Below the pieces are notes generated by a model. That model did not search any database. It was given only the letters and a program-made list of their open reading frames with translations, and was not told the origin of the DNA. From Crocinitomicaceae bacterium (GTDB taxonomy: Bacteria > Bacteroidota > Bacteroidia > Flavobacteriales_D > Crocinitomicaceae), in assembly GCA_030830385.1 (NCBI GenBank), contig JAURNA010000168.1, positions 1 through 10,640 on the forward strand: a stretch of 10,640 bases of DNA. Direction: 5' to 3'. A program made the translations under genes and the position numbers. Numbering within the stretch: position 1 is the first letter of the stretch; the number at the start of each line of letters is the position of its first letter. Below, one piece after another: positions 1 to 8,131 of the stretch.

Positions 1-759
1 ACGCGCATGTGGACCCACCTTGAACGGCAGAAGGGGGGAATCGGAATGCGCGGTCCCGGAGAAACGCAGATTGAGACCGACCGAAGAATCATTCAACAGA
101 AAATTGCCCTTTTGAAAAAGAAGCTGGTCGACATCGATAAGCAAAAGTCGGTTCAGCGGGGAAATCGCGGACAGTTGGTTCGGGTTGCTTTGGTAGGGTA
201 TACCAACGTTGGTAAGAGTACGATCATGAACATGTTGAGCAAGTCCGATGTATTTGCGGAGAACAAACTCTTCGCAACGCTGGATACCACGGTTCGAAAA
301 GTAGTGATTAAAAATTTACCTTTCCTGCTTGCAGACACTGTTGGATTCATCCGAAAATTGCCGCATCAGCTTGTGGAATCGTTTAAATCTACACTGGACG
401 AAGTACGAGAGTCTGACGTGTTGGTGCATGTTTTGGATATTTCTCACCCAAATTTTGAAGATCACTTCCATGTGGTGAATGAGACGCTGGCCGAAATCGA
501 TAAGGAAGAAAAGCCAACGATTGTTGTATTCAATAAAGTGGATGCATACCAAACCGAATCTCCTGAAAACGATGATGATTGGGTACGACCCACACTGGAA
601 GAATTAAGGAACACCTGGATGGCTAAGCTGAATGATACGCAATGTGTTTTTATCTCGGCGACGAACAAATCCAATATCGAGGAGTTTCGTTTAGTGCTTT
701 ACAAGGAGGTGAAGGAAATCTTCCAGATGCGTTATCCGTACCACAACTTTCTCTACTAA
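1..759 (+). CDS. hflX: GTPase HflX, C-terminal part (5' truncated by window edge)
   Basis: HflX is a GTPase that binds the 50S subunit and splits stalled or stress-inactivated ribosomes in the cytoplasm. About 252 C-terminal residues are visible; the reading frame is open to base 1, so the gene begins upstream and roughly 150 or more N-terminal residues are missing. The window opens in the family signature 'MWTHLERQKGG' followed by 'RGPGETQIETDRR', which links the N-terminal domain to the helical linker. Counting from the Met at base 7, the G domain shows G1 'GYTNVGKST' (64-72), G3 'DTVGF' (110-114), G4 'NKVD' (176-179) and G5 'SA' near 217. All GTP-binding motifs look intact. The ATG at base 7 is internal and is not a start. 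The gene converges on the surface-protein gene and the two share a hairpin terminator. Identification is secure. Confidence 0.96.
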   Translation, partial: TRMWTHLERQKGGIGMRGPGETQIETDRRIIQQKIALLKKKLVDIDKQKSVQRGNRGQLVRVALVGYTNVGKSTIMNMLSKSDVFAENKLFATLDTTVRKVVIKNLPFLLADTVGFIRKLPHQLVESFKSTLDEVRESDVLVHVLDISHPNFEDHFHVVNETLAEIDKEEKPTIVVFNKVDAYQTESPENDDDWVRPTLEELRNTWMAKLNDTQCVFISATNKSNIEEFRLVLYKEVKEIFQMRYPYHNFLY

Positions 760-762
760 AGA

Positions 763-794
763 AAAAGCGCCTGCCCCAACGAGCAGACGCTTTT
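763..794. terminator. Bidirectional intrinsic terminator between convergent genes
   Basis: The arms 763-774 and 783-794 form a 12-position stem with a single C-A mismatch (770/787) and an 8-base loop. The outer part is A-rich on the left and T-rich on the right, so the hairpin is followed by a U-run in either direction: TTTT for hflX on plus, and TTTTT for the surface-protein gene on minus. It fills most of the 54-base gap between the two stop codons. This is read directly from the sequence; no folding energy was computed. Confidence 0.85.
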
Positions 795-813
795 GAGTTT
801 TGTTACATTTTGA

Positions 814-3270
814 TTAATCCCTGATCAACTGAACGAATCCATGTCCGGTAACTTGAGTTTCTCCATCAATTCCGGTAACGGTATAATTTACAAAGTATGT
901 TCCATCTTCAGCGTTAGCCCCTGAGATCGTTTTTCCGTCCCATACAGCCCCGATTCCCGAAGCCGTATACATTTTGTTACCCCAGCGATTCAAAATCGTG
1001 AATTCAAGGTCAGATACATTTGTCAAACTGAGTTGGAAGAAATCATTTACATTGTCTTCATTTGGCGTAAATACGTTCGGCACGTAAACAATGGGTTCCG
1101 GATAGAAACAGCTTCCATCGTCTACAGTCGCCGCAGGATCATAATTTACCGCTGTTGGGTCCATACATCCGCATTGATATACCGTGATAACCAACGTGGC
1201 GGTATCCGAACACATATTTGCATCAAATGCAACCAACTGAACAGTCGTTGTTGTTGTAAATGTCGCTGTTTGAGGATTTTGTGTATTTTCATTTACAGGG
1301 CCAGCACCGAAATCCCATTCGAAGGAGGTCGCATATTGACTCGTGTTTGTAAAAGTTACATCCAGCGGATCGCATCCTTCACCAGATGATTCAAACATAT
1401 CCGCAACCGGGACAGCCGTAGCTGTTACCTGAACGCTATCCTCAACGGAGCAAATATTATCCTCAACGGTGAGGTAGTACCATCCCGGATTTAGGTTTTC
1501 CCAGAGGGAGTCGTTCACGAAATTCGGGCTGGAATCCGGACCTTGCCATACATAGTTGACGTTCCCGGTGATTCCGGAGGCGAATCCTGCTACAATTCCG
1601 GTTGCAGTGCAAGTTGCAGACGGGAAGGAAACAACAGAATCAATCGCCAGTGTCTGGTTGAGATAAACGGTAATTGTGTCCATCACGGAGTGTCCGCAAT
1701 CGTCAAATGCGGTGATGTAGTAATCCACGGGTCCGGCGAGCGATGCCGATACCCATTCCTGATTGGTTTGCGAACCACTCGACCAAGCGTACGTGTATGG
1801 GGTTATTCCACCCGATGCGTTCACTGTGACGAGTAATGAATCGTGAACACACAACAAGGTCGTATCTGCAGCATCGGTTACGATGATTGGAGCATCCAGA
1901 AACACGGTTACCGTATCCATAACGAAATAACCGCAGTCATCGGTAGCTGTGACGTAATAATCTATCGGACCGGGCGACGCAGGGTCGAGATAAGAAACGG
2001 CTGTGGTGTCTCCATTCGACCAGGACCAGCTGTAAGGTTCCAAGCCACCCGAAACAGTTGGTGTGCTCAGGGCCGAGTCATTTATGCAATTGAGCGTAAT
2101 ATCCGATATGTCTATCTCAAGGTTAGGTTCGTCTAAAACCCATATGGTTCCGGATGAAGTCAAGGTATCCCCGCAGGCACTTATTGAATAAACTGTGATT
2201 GTTGTGTATTCAACTCCTTCCGTTATTCCATCAACATTTGGCCAGAGGCTGAGAATGACCGAGTCTTCGCCCGGTAAGAAAGTAACTGAATTACCAAGAG
2301 TGCCGAAGTCAGCTCCTTCGATTGCTGTCCCTGTGGCATCAAAACTGACGGTTAACGAATCCGTTGTATTGTTCGACGGACGTGAGAAAACGATATCAGC
2401 ATTTGTACATCCTTCAATAATTGATGTGTCTCCCGAAACCGTTGTAAAAGAAACTTCAACGACATCAGAAGTAAAACTTCCTCCTTCAAAGAATACGCCT
2501 GTATCTAAAATTCCATCCTGGCAATCTGCTACGGCAAATTTAAAGTGGTACGTTTCACCACAGACCACCTGAAACTCAATAGTAATCGGAACAGTGAAAC
2601 CATTAAACGAATGTGTTGTTCCTATTGAGTTGTCAATATAATAGGCGGCATTCATCCCCGGGTGAATGGTAGAAATGGTAATGGGTTCAGAAGTACCGGG
2701 AACTACAGCTAGATTTTCAGATCCATTGGGAAATCCCGGAGGGGAACTGTAAGGGCCAGCGAAACCGGGTCCACTGATGTAGAATCCGAATACGTCATTG
2801 AACTGTGTGTTCACATATGTGAGATATTCTTCTGAAGCGAATACAAAATTGAACCGAACGGAGTCTCCGAGTGGTATAAAATCGAATTCCAGAATAGCAG
2901 CATCATTTGTCGAATTGATACTTTGGGACGCTGGATTAGATGTTACCGATTGTGCAGTTAGGAGCAGATCGTTGTCCCCAGCCCCGCTCGTATTAGTACT
3001 GGGAAAACCAGTTGGAACAATTTCCGCTACATCTCCTGAAGACATCACGATTCCATACGGCAATCCGATGTTCGATGCTGATCCGTCAAAATCTCCAATT
3101 TGAGATATTAACCCGTCAAAAGTGACGTTGGTGGCACTTACTCCATTTCCGATCAAAACGTCTTGGACAAGTTGTTGTACTGTCGATGAGTTGTTCACTA
3201 CGATTTGTCCATACGATGTAAAAAGTGATAATGTAAGTATCGTAGCGAGTATTGGTTTGGTACCCTTCAT
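814..3270 (-). CDS. Secreted multidomain surface protein, choice-of-anchor L-like with T9SS CHU_C C-terminus
   Basis: This 818-residue exported protein is probably displayed on the cell surface by the type IX secretion system. Residues 1-22 are a signal peptide ending in 'SYGQ'. Residues 23-269 resemble the choice-of-anchor L domain ('VFASEEYLTYV', 'NDVFGFYISGPG'). Residues 270-382 resemble a Calx-beta domain ('SVTFLPGEDS'). Then follow two related repeats (383-459, 460-538), an SprB-like segment (539-621), a PKD-like domain (622-699, 'FEWDFG') and a short Cys motif (700-726, 'DPTAVNYDPAATVDDGSC'). Residues 727-818 are the gliding-motility-associated CHU_C domain ('YVPNVFTPNEDNVNDFF', 'ILNRWGNKMY', 'WDGK'), the signal used for type IX export. 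Ligand and role are unknown; adhesion or matrix functions are plausible. No PorP/SprF-type partner gene lies in the window. A 9-codon ORF overlaps the start codon. The domain at the end is certain; the middle assignments are by eye. Confidence 0.9.
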   Translation of the reverse strand: MKGTKPILATILTLSLFTSYGQIVVNNSSTVQQLVQDVLIGNGVSATNVTFDGLISQIGDFDGSASNIGLPYGIVMSSGDVAEIVPTGFPSTNTSGAGDNDLLLTAQSVTSNPASQSINSTNDAAILEFDFIPLGDSVRFNFVFASEEYLTYVNTQFNDVFGFYISGPGFAGPYSSPPGFPNGSENLAVVPGTSEPITISTIHPGMNAAYYIDNSIGTTHSFNGFTVPITIEFQVVCGETYHFKFAVADCQDGILDTGVFFEGGSFTSDVVEVSFTTVSGDTSIIEGCTNADIVFSRPSNNTTDSLTVSFDATGTAIEGADFGTLGNSVTFLPGEDSVILSLWPNVDGITEGVEYTTITVYSISACGDTLTSSGTIWVLDEPNLEIDISDITLNCINDSALSTPTVSGGLEPYSWSWSNGDTTAVSYLDPASPGPIDYYVTATDDCGYFVMDTVTVFLDAPIIVTDAADTTLLCVHDSLLVTVNASGGITPYTYAWSSGSQTNQEWVSASLAGPVDYYITAFDDCGHSVMDTITVYLNQTLAIDSVVSFPSATCTATGIVAGFASGITGNVNYVWQGPDSSPNFVNDSLWENLNPGWYYLTVEDNICSVEDSVQVTATAVPVADMFESSGEGCDPLDVTFTNTSQYATSFEWDFGAGPVNENTQNPQTATFTTTTTVQLVAFDANMCSDTATLVITVYQCGCMDPTAVNYDPAATVDDGSCFYPEPIVYVPNVFTPNEDNVNDFFQLSLTNVSDLEFTILNRWGNKMYTASGIGAVWDGKTISGANAEDGTYFVNYTVTGIDGETQVTGHGFVQLIRD
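1657..2124 (-). repeat. Two tandem ~78-residue beta-sandwich-like repeats inside the surface protein
   Basis: Residues 383-459 and 460-538 of the surface protein are successive copies of one unit. Both carry a Cys early in the unit ('LNC' and 'LLC'), then 'SGG', 'P', 'W S G', and end in a near-identical stretch: 'DYYVTATDDCGYFVMDTVTV' in the first and 'DYYITAFDDCGHSVMDTITV' in the second. The paired cysteines may form a disulfide in each unit. The DNA copies have diverged, so the duplication is not recent. Confidence 0.8.
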
Positions 3271-3296
3271 GATTCGATTAGCTCAGTGAATTTCAT
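3267..3296 (-). other. Possible 9-codon leader ORF overlapping the surface-protein start
   Basis: On the minus strand an ATG at 3296-3294 opens a nine-residue frame, MKFTELIES, whose TGA stop overlaps the ATG of the 818-residue gene in an ATGA arrangement (3270-3267). An AGGTGAG-type purine-rich sequence lies nine bases upstream of the leader ATG, whereas the main start has no comparable site at the usual distance. This would suit translational coupling, in which ribosomes ending the leader restart on the main gene. Such a short frame can arise by chance, so this is a suggestion only. Confidence 0.3.
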
Positions 3297-3406
3297 AAAG
3301 TAAGACTCACCTCTTTCGCAAAAGGTTGCATGAAATTGCTTCAATTCGTTCAAAATCTCGAAATTATTGTGAGATTATTGCCATTTTTGAGAGCAAATCA
3401 ATAGAG

Positions 3407-4798
3407 ATGGAGGCAACACAGGCGTACATTGCGGAGCACAAAGAACGGTTCCTACAAGAATTGATAGAATTGTTGAAAATTCCGTCGGTTTCGGCCGATC
3501 CTGCCTATGCGGGAGATGTTAGAAAGACAGCCGAGGAGGTTGCTGCGCGGTTGAAAAGTGCAGGTGCCGACAATGTAGAAATCTGCGAAACCAATGGGTA
3601 TCCTATCGTGTACGCAGACAAGATCATGAGTGCTGATCTTCCGACCGTGCTGGTATACGGTCATTACGATGTTCAACCCGCTGATCCCATCGAATTGTGG
3701 ACAAGCCCTCCGTTTGATCCCGTTGTGAAGGAAACCGAGATTCATCCGGAAGGAGCTGTTTTTGCGCGTGGTGCCTGTGATGACAAAGGACAAATGTTCA
3801 TGCACGTCAAGGCGTTTGAAGCCATGATGCAAAGTGATGAATTACCGTGCAATGTGAAGTTCATGATCGAAGGCGAGGAGGAAGTGGGAAGCGAACACCT
3901 CGGAGAATTCGTCCGGGCAAACATTGAGAAATTGAAAGCCGATGTGATTCTCATTTCCGACACAGGAATGCTGGCGAACGATGTCCCGTCTATTACGACA
4001 GGGCTTCGTGGACTGAGTTATGTAGAAGTGGAGGTAACCGGCCCGAACCGGGATTTGCACTCCGGATTGTACGGAGGATGTGTTGCAAACCCGATTAACA
4101 TTTTGTGCGATATGATCGCATCCCTTCACGATGAAAATAACCAAATCACCGTTCCGGGGTTCTACGATAAGGTTGTCAGATTGTCAGATGAAGAACGAGC
4201 TGAAATGGCACGTGCACCGTTTAGCAAAGAAGCGTACTGCAAGGCCCTGGATATCGAGGACGTATACGGTGAAAAGGGCTACAGCACAATGGAACGCGGT
4301 TCTATTCGTCCGACGCTTGATGTAAACGGAATGTGGGGAGGATATACCGGAGAAGGAGCAAAAACAGTAATTCCTTCCAAGGCCTATGCGAAAATTTCCA
4401 TGCGACTCGTGCCGGATCAGATCCCGGATGAAATCACGAAGTTATTCAAGGACCATTTCGAGTCCATTGCACCGAAAGGAACACGCGTAAAAGTAACGCC
4501 GCATCACGTTGGAGAACCGGCAGTTACTCCGATCAATTTCGAAGGATATCAGGCGGCAAGTATTGCCTACGAAAAAACCTTTGGTAAAAAACCAATTCCC
4601 GTTCGAAGCGGAGGGTCAATTCCAATCGTAGCGATGTTTGAAAAAGTACTTGGACTCAAGACAATTCTCATGGGGTTTGGGCTAGATAGCGATGCGATTC
4701 ACTCACCAAACGAACACTACGGTTTGTTCAATTACTACCGTGGAATCGAAACCATTCCGCATTTCTTTGATTCGTATGCGAATTTGATGAAGCAGTAA
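3407..4798 (+). CDS. M20-family metallodipeptidase (CNDP-like)
   Basis: This is a cytoplasmic metallopeptidase of family M20 that likely hydrolyses dipeptides or trims short peptides using two metal ions, usually zinc or manganese. From the ATG at 3407 it has 463 residues, typical of the bacterial dipeptidase subgroup. Metal and catalytic residues are all present: 'GHYDVQP' (H86, D88), 'RGACDDKGQ' (bridging Asp near D125), 'EGEEEVGSE' (catalytic and metal Glu, E158/E159), 'ISDTG' (D185) and 'AIHSPNE' (H432). The insert dimerisation domain begins near 'LRGLSYVEVEVTG', with 'DLHSGLYGG' following. The frame is open for a further 27 codons upstream to 3326, but homologues begin close to 'EATQAYIAEHKERFL', so the later start is preferred. 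No signal peptide is seen. It diverges from the surface-protein gene across 136 bases. The small lipoprotein gene follows after 53 bases. Confidence 0.93.
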   Translation: MEATQAYIAEHKERFLQELIELLKIPSVSADPAYAGDVRKTAEEVAARLKSAGADNVEICETNGYPIVYADKIMSADLPTVLVYGHYDVQPADPIELWTSPPFDPVVKETEIHPEGAVFARGACDDKGQMFMHVKAFEAMMQSDELPCNVKFMIEGEEEVGSEHLGEFVRANIEKLKADVILISDTGMLANDVPSITTGLRGLSYVEVEVTGPNRDLHSGLYGGCVANPINILCDMIASLHDENNQITVPGFYDKVVRLSDEERAEMARAPFSKEAYCKALDIEDVYGEKGYSTMERGSIRPTLDVNGMWGGYTGEGAKTVIPSKAYAKISMRLVPDQIPDEITKLFKDHFESIAPKGTRVKVTPHHVGEPAVTPINFEGYQAASIAYEKTFGKKPIPVRSGGSIPIVAMFEKVLGLKTILMGFGLDSDAIHSPNEHYGLFNYYRGIETIPHFFDSYANLMKQ

Positions 4799-4851
4799 AA
4801 CAACGGACCGCTTTTTGACGTTGAATGATCAGAACTGTAATCTCGGGAAAC

Positions 4852-5307
4852 ATGAAACGAATTATTTCAATAATCACCGCCCTCTTTCTGGTGACCTCGT
4901 GCGCCCTCCACGCACCTGAATTTCGGGGAGGAGAAGGTGTTGAATTTGACACTATAGCGGGTAAACAGATCAAATTCAATGCGAAAGCAAAGGTCTACAA
5001 CGGAAATTGGTTTGGTGTAAAGGTCAAGCCTTCGAAGGTAGATTTATACATCGACGGCAAACACTCGGGTACATTGCAACTTGAAAAGAAGGTGAAGATG
5101 AAAGCCAGGCGTGAGACCCTTCTTCAAATTCCCATGACAGCCGAACTGAGCGATAGCCCGCTGCTTCTTGTGGCACGTTATGCCGGGGAAGACAAAGTGC
5201 GTGTTCAATTGAAGGGAAAAGTAAAGGGTGGTGTATTTATTCTCTCCAAAAAGATCGACATCAACGAGTCGGTAGACATCAATCCAAGATCGTTGAGCCC
5301 GCTTTAA
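4852..5307 (+). CDS. Small lipoprotein, LEA type 2-like
   Basis: The protein has 151 residues from the ATG at 4852. It opens with a lipoprotein signal peptide: 'MKRIISIITALFLVTSC' gives a hydrophobic segment and a lipobox with Cys17, so it should be lipid-anchored in the envelope. The mature part, with 'GGEGVEFDTIAGKQIKFNAK' and then alternating hydrophobic strands and basic patches, resembles the single beta-sandwich domain of LEA type 2 (WHy-like) proteins found in many Bacteroidota, whose function is poorly known. An in-frame ATG at 4825 would add nine residues before the signal peptide and is less likely. It follows the M20 dipeptidase by 53 bases with no clear terminator, so co-transcription is possible. 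Its TAA at 5305-5307 overlaps the TAA of the convergent murF-alr. The lipoprotein call is firm; the fold call is moderate. Confidence 0.82.
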   Translation: MKRIISIITALFLVTSCALHAPEFRGGEGVEFDTIAGKQIKFNAKAKVYNGNWFGVKVKPSKVDLYIDGKHSGTLQLEKKVKMKARRETLLQIPMTAELSDSPLLLVARYAGEDKVRVQLKGKVKGGVFILSKKIDINESVDINPRSLSPL

Positions 5308-7559
5308 CCTTCTAAGTAAATCCGTTGCATGCGGGAAGACAATCCGGTTAGCATTTCGTAAGGAATGGTATCGCACAGCGATGCGATGGTTTCAAGGGAT
5401 TGCTGATGCCCTACAATTTCGACAAAATCTCCGGGTTGCGCGTCAATTCCGGACACATCTACCATGATCATATCCATGCAGACGTTTCCAAGCGTTTTGC
5501 AGAATGAATTTTTGATGTAAACACCACCTCGGCCATTTCCCAGTGCCCGGCGAAATCCATCTGCATAACCAACAGGAATTACGGCTATTGTTGTTTCCTT
5601 TTCGGCAACGAAGGCACAGTTGTATCCTACTGTATCGCCTTTTTGCAACACTTTTACCTGAGACACCTCCGAATGCCATGAAATGGAGGGTTTCAATTGT
5701 TCTTTCCAGCTGTATTGCGAGGAAATGCCATACATTCCAATCCCCAAACGAATCATGTCGTAATAAGCATAGGCATAATTCACCACTCCTTCTGAATTGA
5801 GCAGATGACGCATAACCGAATAGGGAAGTCCATCCAAAATAAGTGACGAAAGCCGATCGAATTGTTCGATTTGCTGATCGGTGTACGATGAATTCGGAAC
5901 ATCAGATTCCGCAAGGTGACTGTACACGCTTTGCACCCGAACTTCTGGTTGCGCATTCAGTTTGGAAATCAATTCCGGAATGTCCTTCTCCTCAAACCCA
6001 AGACGGTGCATCCCCGTTTCCAACTTGATGTGAATGGGATAATCACTGACTCCTAACAGGATGCATTCCCGGATAAACTCTTCGAGTTGATTCAACGCGT
6101 AAACGGCAGGTTCGAGCTGGTGGAGAATACAATTTCGGAAGGTATGCGAGTCAGCATTCATCACCAAAACCGGACTTGAGATCGCCGCGTTTCTGAGTTC
6201 GATTCCTTCATTTGTATAGGCTACCCCGAGATAGTCGATACCGAGATCGGCTAAAAAACGACCAATTTTCGTAGCATCAGAGCCGTACGAATAAGCCTTA
6301 ACCATGGAAAGGATACGCACGGATTCGGGTACTCTGGACCGATAACTTTGGATATTGTCACGAATTGCTGTCAAATCGATTTGAACGAACGTTTGGTGAG
6401 GGTGTTGCTTGAGTTGAGAAATCCAGTTTCCAAGCTCAGAAGAACGTTTTCCTTTTACAAGAATACAGGTGTTTTCGTAGTTCGGAATGGAGGGTTGTTC
6501 GCCACCAAAATAATGAACGTGATCGGGCGAAAACTCCTTGAGAACAGAGTCAATTTCTTCACTTGGTTGTGCGTTGAGAACAACTACGCGAGATCGACCT
6601 TCACTTTTGGCCAACTGAAATTGCAGCGCGTATTGCAGCGATTCTGCGTCCAGTTGATACCCGTCATTGATGATGACATTTCCGCTCACTCCGTCAATTA
6701 CTTCCAGTCGCATGCTGGGGTTCTCCAGCCATGGAAGTCTCAGCTGAATCGTTTCCTCACCAATGAATTCACGTGCCATTGATGCGGCCAGCACTTCATT
6801 TCGCTTGAGCAAGCGGTCGTGTTGAACTGGTTCCTTGTCAGGTTCGAACTCTGTGGAGATTTTCTTTCCATTTGGCACTTTCAACGACACACTCGAAGGA
6901 TACACGAATAGTTTGCAATCAGCGAAAAGAAGCAGTTTTTCGTCCAGATGCTCCTGCTCGTCCGTAAAGTGAGATCGATGTGCCATCCCCAGTCCCGTGA
7001 ATACACCGTGTGTCGGCAGAATCATATCCTTGAGAATTTTCATATCTCCGGGATGCGTGATTCCAGCTTCAATTACTGCAATTTCGGTTTGATCCGTGAT
7101 TTCGAGCAGCGACAAGGCAACACCGAGACGTGAGTTGAAACTCTTTGGGCTTCGCGTTACGTGCTTTTCACCTTCGAGGAGTTCGGAGAGCCATTCCTTG
7201 CAAGTTGTTTTCCCATAACTACCGGTTATCGCGATGACCGGAATGGAAAATTTACTTCGGTGCCAGTGGGCAAATTGCATCAATGCATCAAGGGTATTCG
7301 GAACAACTGCAACATGCACATCGTTGTAATTCGTTAGCGTTTCCGGATTGCTTACAACGAAATGGCGTACTCCTTTTTTATAGGCATCGTGCAGATAATC
7401 ATGACCATTTCGCGTATCTCCGGAAAGAGCGAAAAACAATTGGTGCGTGCCGTCGAAAATTCTGCGGGTGTCGTATGCCACAGAATAGATCGGTTGGTCG
7501 GAAACGGCTTCCTGTCCGAAAAGTTCAGCGATTTGATCGTATCTGTATGTTAATTTCAA
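5304..7559 (-). CDS. murF-alr: MurF-like ligase / alanine racemase fusion protein
   Basis: This 751-residue fusion is characteristic of Bacteroidota. Residues 1-390 are MurF-like; MurF joins D-Ala-D-Ala to UDP-MurNAc-tripeptide using ATP. Residues 391-751 are a PLP alanine racemase that makes D-alanine. In the racemase, K421 in 'MVKAYSYG' binds PLP, 'VGYNCAF' holds the catalytic Tyr (Y646), and 'VGYADGFRR' and 'CMDMIMVDVSG' are intact, so that half should be active. The MurF half has an N-terminal domain, a P-loop 'TGSYGKT' (112-118), 'SPKSFNSRLGVALSLL' and 'NDGYQLDAESL' (298-308). It is shorter than usual (related fusions are about 800-830 residues) and differs at several conserved positions, so ligase activity is uncertain. 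The start is TTG at 7559-7557, overlapping the tdk stop (TTGA); the next Met is residue 94, inside the domain. The family call is certain; the activity of the MurF half is open. Confidence 0.93.
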   Translation of the reverse strand: MKLTYRYDQIAELFGQEAVSDQPIYSVAYDTRRIFDGTHQLFFALSGDTRNGHDYLHDAYKKGVRHFVVSNPETLTNYNDVHVAVVPNTLDALMQFAHWHRSKFSIPVIAITGSYGKTTCKEWLSELLEGEKHVTRSPKSFNSRLGVALSLLEITDQTEIAVIEAGITHPGDMKILKDMILPTHGVFTGLGMAHRSHFTDEQEHLDEKLLLFADCKLFVYPSSVSLKVPNGKKISTEFEPDKEPVQHDRLLKRNEVLAASMAREFIGEETIQLRLPWLENPSMRLEVIDGVSGNVIINDGYQLDAESLQYALQFQLAKSEGRSRVVVLNAQPSEEIDSVLKEFSPDHVHYFGGEQPSIPNYENTCILVKGKRSSELGNWISQLKQHPHQTFVQIDLTAIRDNIQSYRSRVPESVRILSMVKAYSYGSDATKIGRFLADLGIDYLGVAYTNEGIELRNAAISSPVLVMNADSHTFRNCILHQLEPAVYALNQLEEFIRECILLGVSDYPIHIKLETGMHRLGFEEKDIPELISKLNAQPEVRVQSVYSHLAESDVPNSSYTDQQIEQFDRLSSLILDGLPYSVMRHLLNSEGVVNYAYAYYDMIRLGIGMYGISSQYSWKEQLKPSISWHSEVSQVKVLQKGDTVGYNCAFVAEKETTIAVIPVGYADGFRRALGNGRGGVYIKNSFCKTLGNVCMDMIMVDVSGIDAQPGDFVEIVGHQQSLETIASLCDTIPYEMLTGLSSRMQRIYLEG

Positions 7560-8131
7560 TGCGCAATCTTGTTATAACACGATCGGCAAAGGGGTTTGTA
7601 CTCGTCAACTGCACCAACCAGCACTTGCTCCTTGTCCTCCACCGTTCGATGAGAAAATTGTGCTAAGTTACCGCAAGATAAGCAAATGGCGTGTACTTTG
7701 GTAACGTATTCTGCGACCGATAACAAGTGTGGCATAGGTCCAAACGGAACTCCGGCGAAGTCCATGTCGAGTCCGGCAACAATTACCCGAACACCAATAG
7801 CAGCCAGTTGATTGCATGTCTGAACGATGCCTTCATCGAAGAATTGAGCCTCGTCAATGGCAACAATGCGCTCCTTTTTCCAAATGTCGAGAATTTCCCG
7901 TGAATTGTTGACACAAATCGCTTCGAAGCTCGTTCCCTGATGGCTTACTACGTTTTCTTTGTGATACCGATGGTCAACCAGCGGCTTAACAAGCAGTATT
8001 TTTTGATTGGCGAATTGGGCGCGTTTCAACCGTCGGATTAACTCTTCTGTTTTTCCTGAAAACATCGATCCGCAGACGATTTCAATCCATCCGTTTACTC
8101 GACCTTCTTCCGGAAAATGCTCTAAAAACAT
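7556..8131 (-). CDS. tdk: Thymidine kinase (type II)
   Basis: Thymidine kinase phosphorylates thymidine with ATP in the pyrimidine salvage pathway in the cytoplasm. The protein has 191 residues, the normal length for the type II family. It shows the P-loop 'GSMFSGKTEEL' (21-31), the basic helix 'RRLKRAQ', the catalytic and Walker B segment 'DEAQFF' (93-98), two Cys pairs for the structural zinc (C150/C153 and C182/C185) and the lasso region before 'EYKPLCRSCY'. The ATG at 8131 adds about 14 residues before the conserved core, which is common in this family. It is the first gene of a minus-strand pair; its TGA overlaps the TTG start of murF-alr, so translation of the two is probably coupled. 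No convincing promoter was identified upstream. Confidence 0.96.
   Translation of the reverse strand: MFLEHFPEEGRVNGWIEIVCGSMFSGKTEELIRRLKRAQFANQKILLVKPLVDHRYHKENVVSHQGTSFEAICVNNSREILDIWKKERIVAIDEAQFFDEGIVQTCNQLAAIGVRVIVAGLDMDFAGVPFGPMPHLLSVAEYVTKVHAICLSCGNLAQFSHRTVEDKEQVLVGAVDEYKPLCRSCYNKIAH

Noticed and set aside
642..824. Plus-strand 60-codon frame crossing the hflX end and the terminator
   Set aside because: It overlaps the conserved hflX C-terminus in another frame and reads through the terminator hairpin.
1033..1389. Open frame of 118 codons on the plus strand
   Set aside because: It is antisense to the PKD-like and CHU_C-coding part of the surface protein, and its Arg/Ile-rich translation looks like a shadow frame.
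2195..2572. Open frame of 125 codons on the plus strand within the surface-protein gene
   Set aside because: It lies fully antisense to a well-supported secreted protein, has no recognisable domain and reflects the base composition of the Thr/Ser-rich gene.
3326..3406. 27-codon N-terminal extension of the M20 dipeptidase
   Set aside because: It adds a polar, non-signal sequence before the usual family start; the ATG at 3407 fits homologues better.
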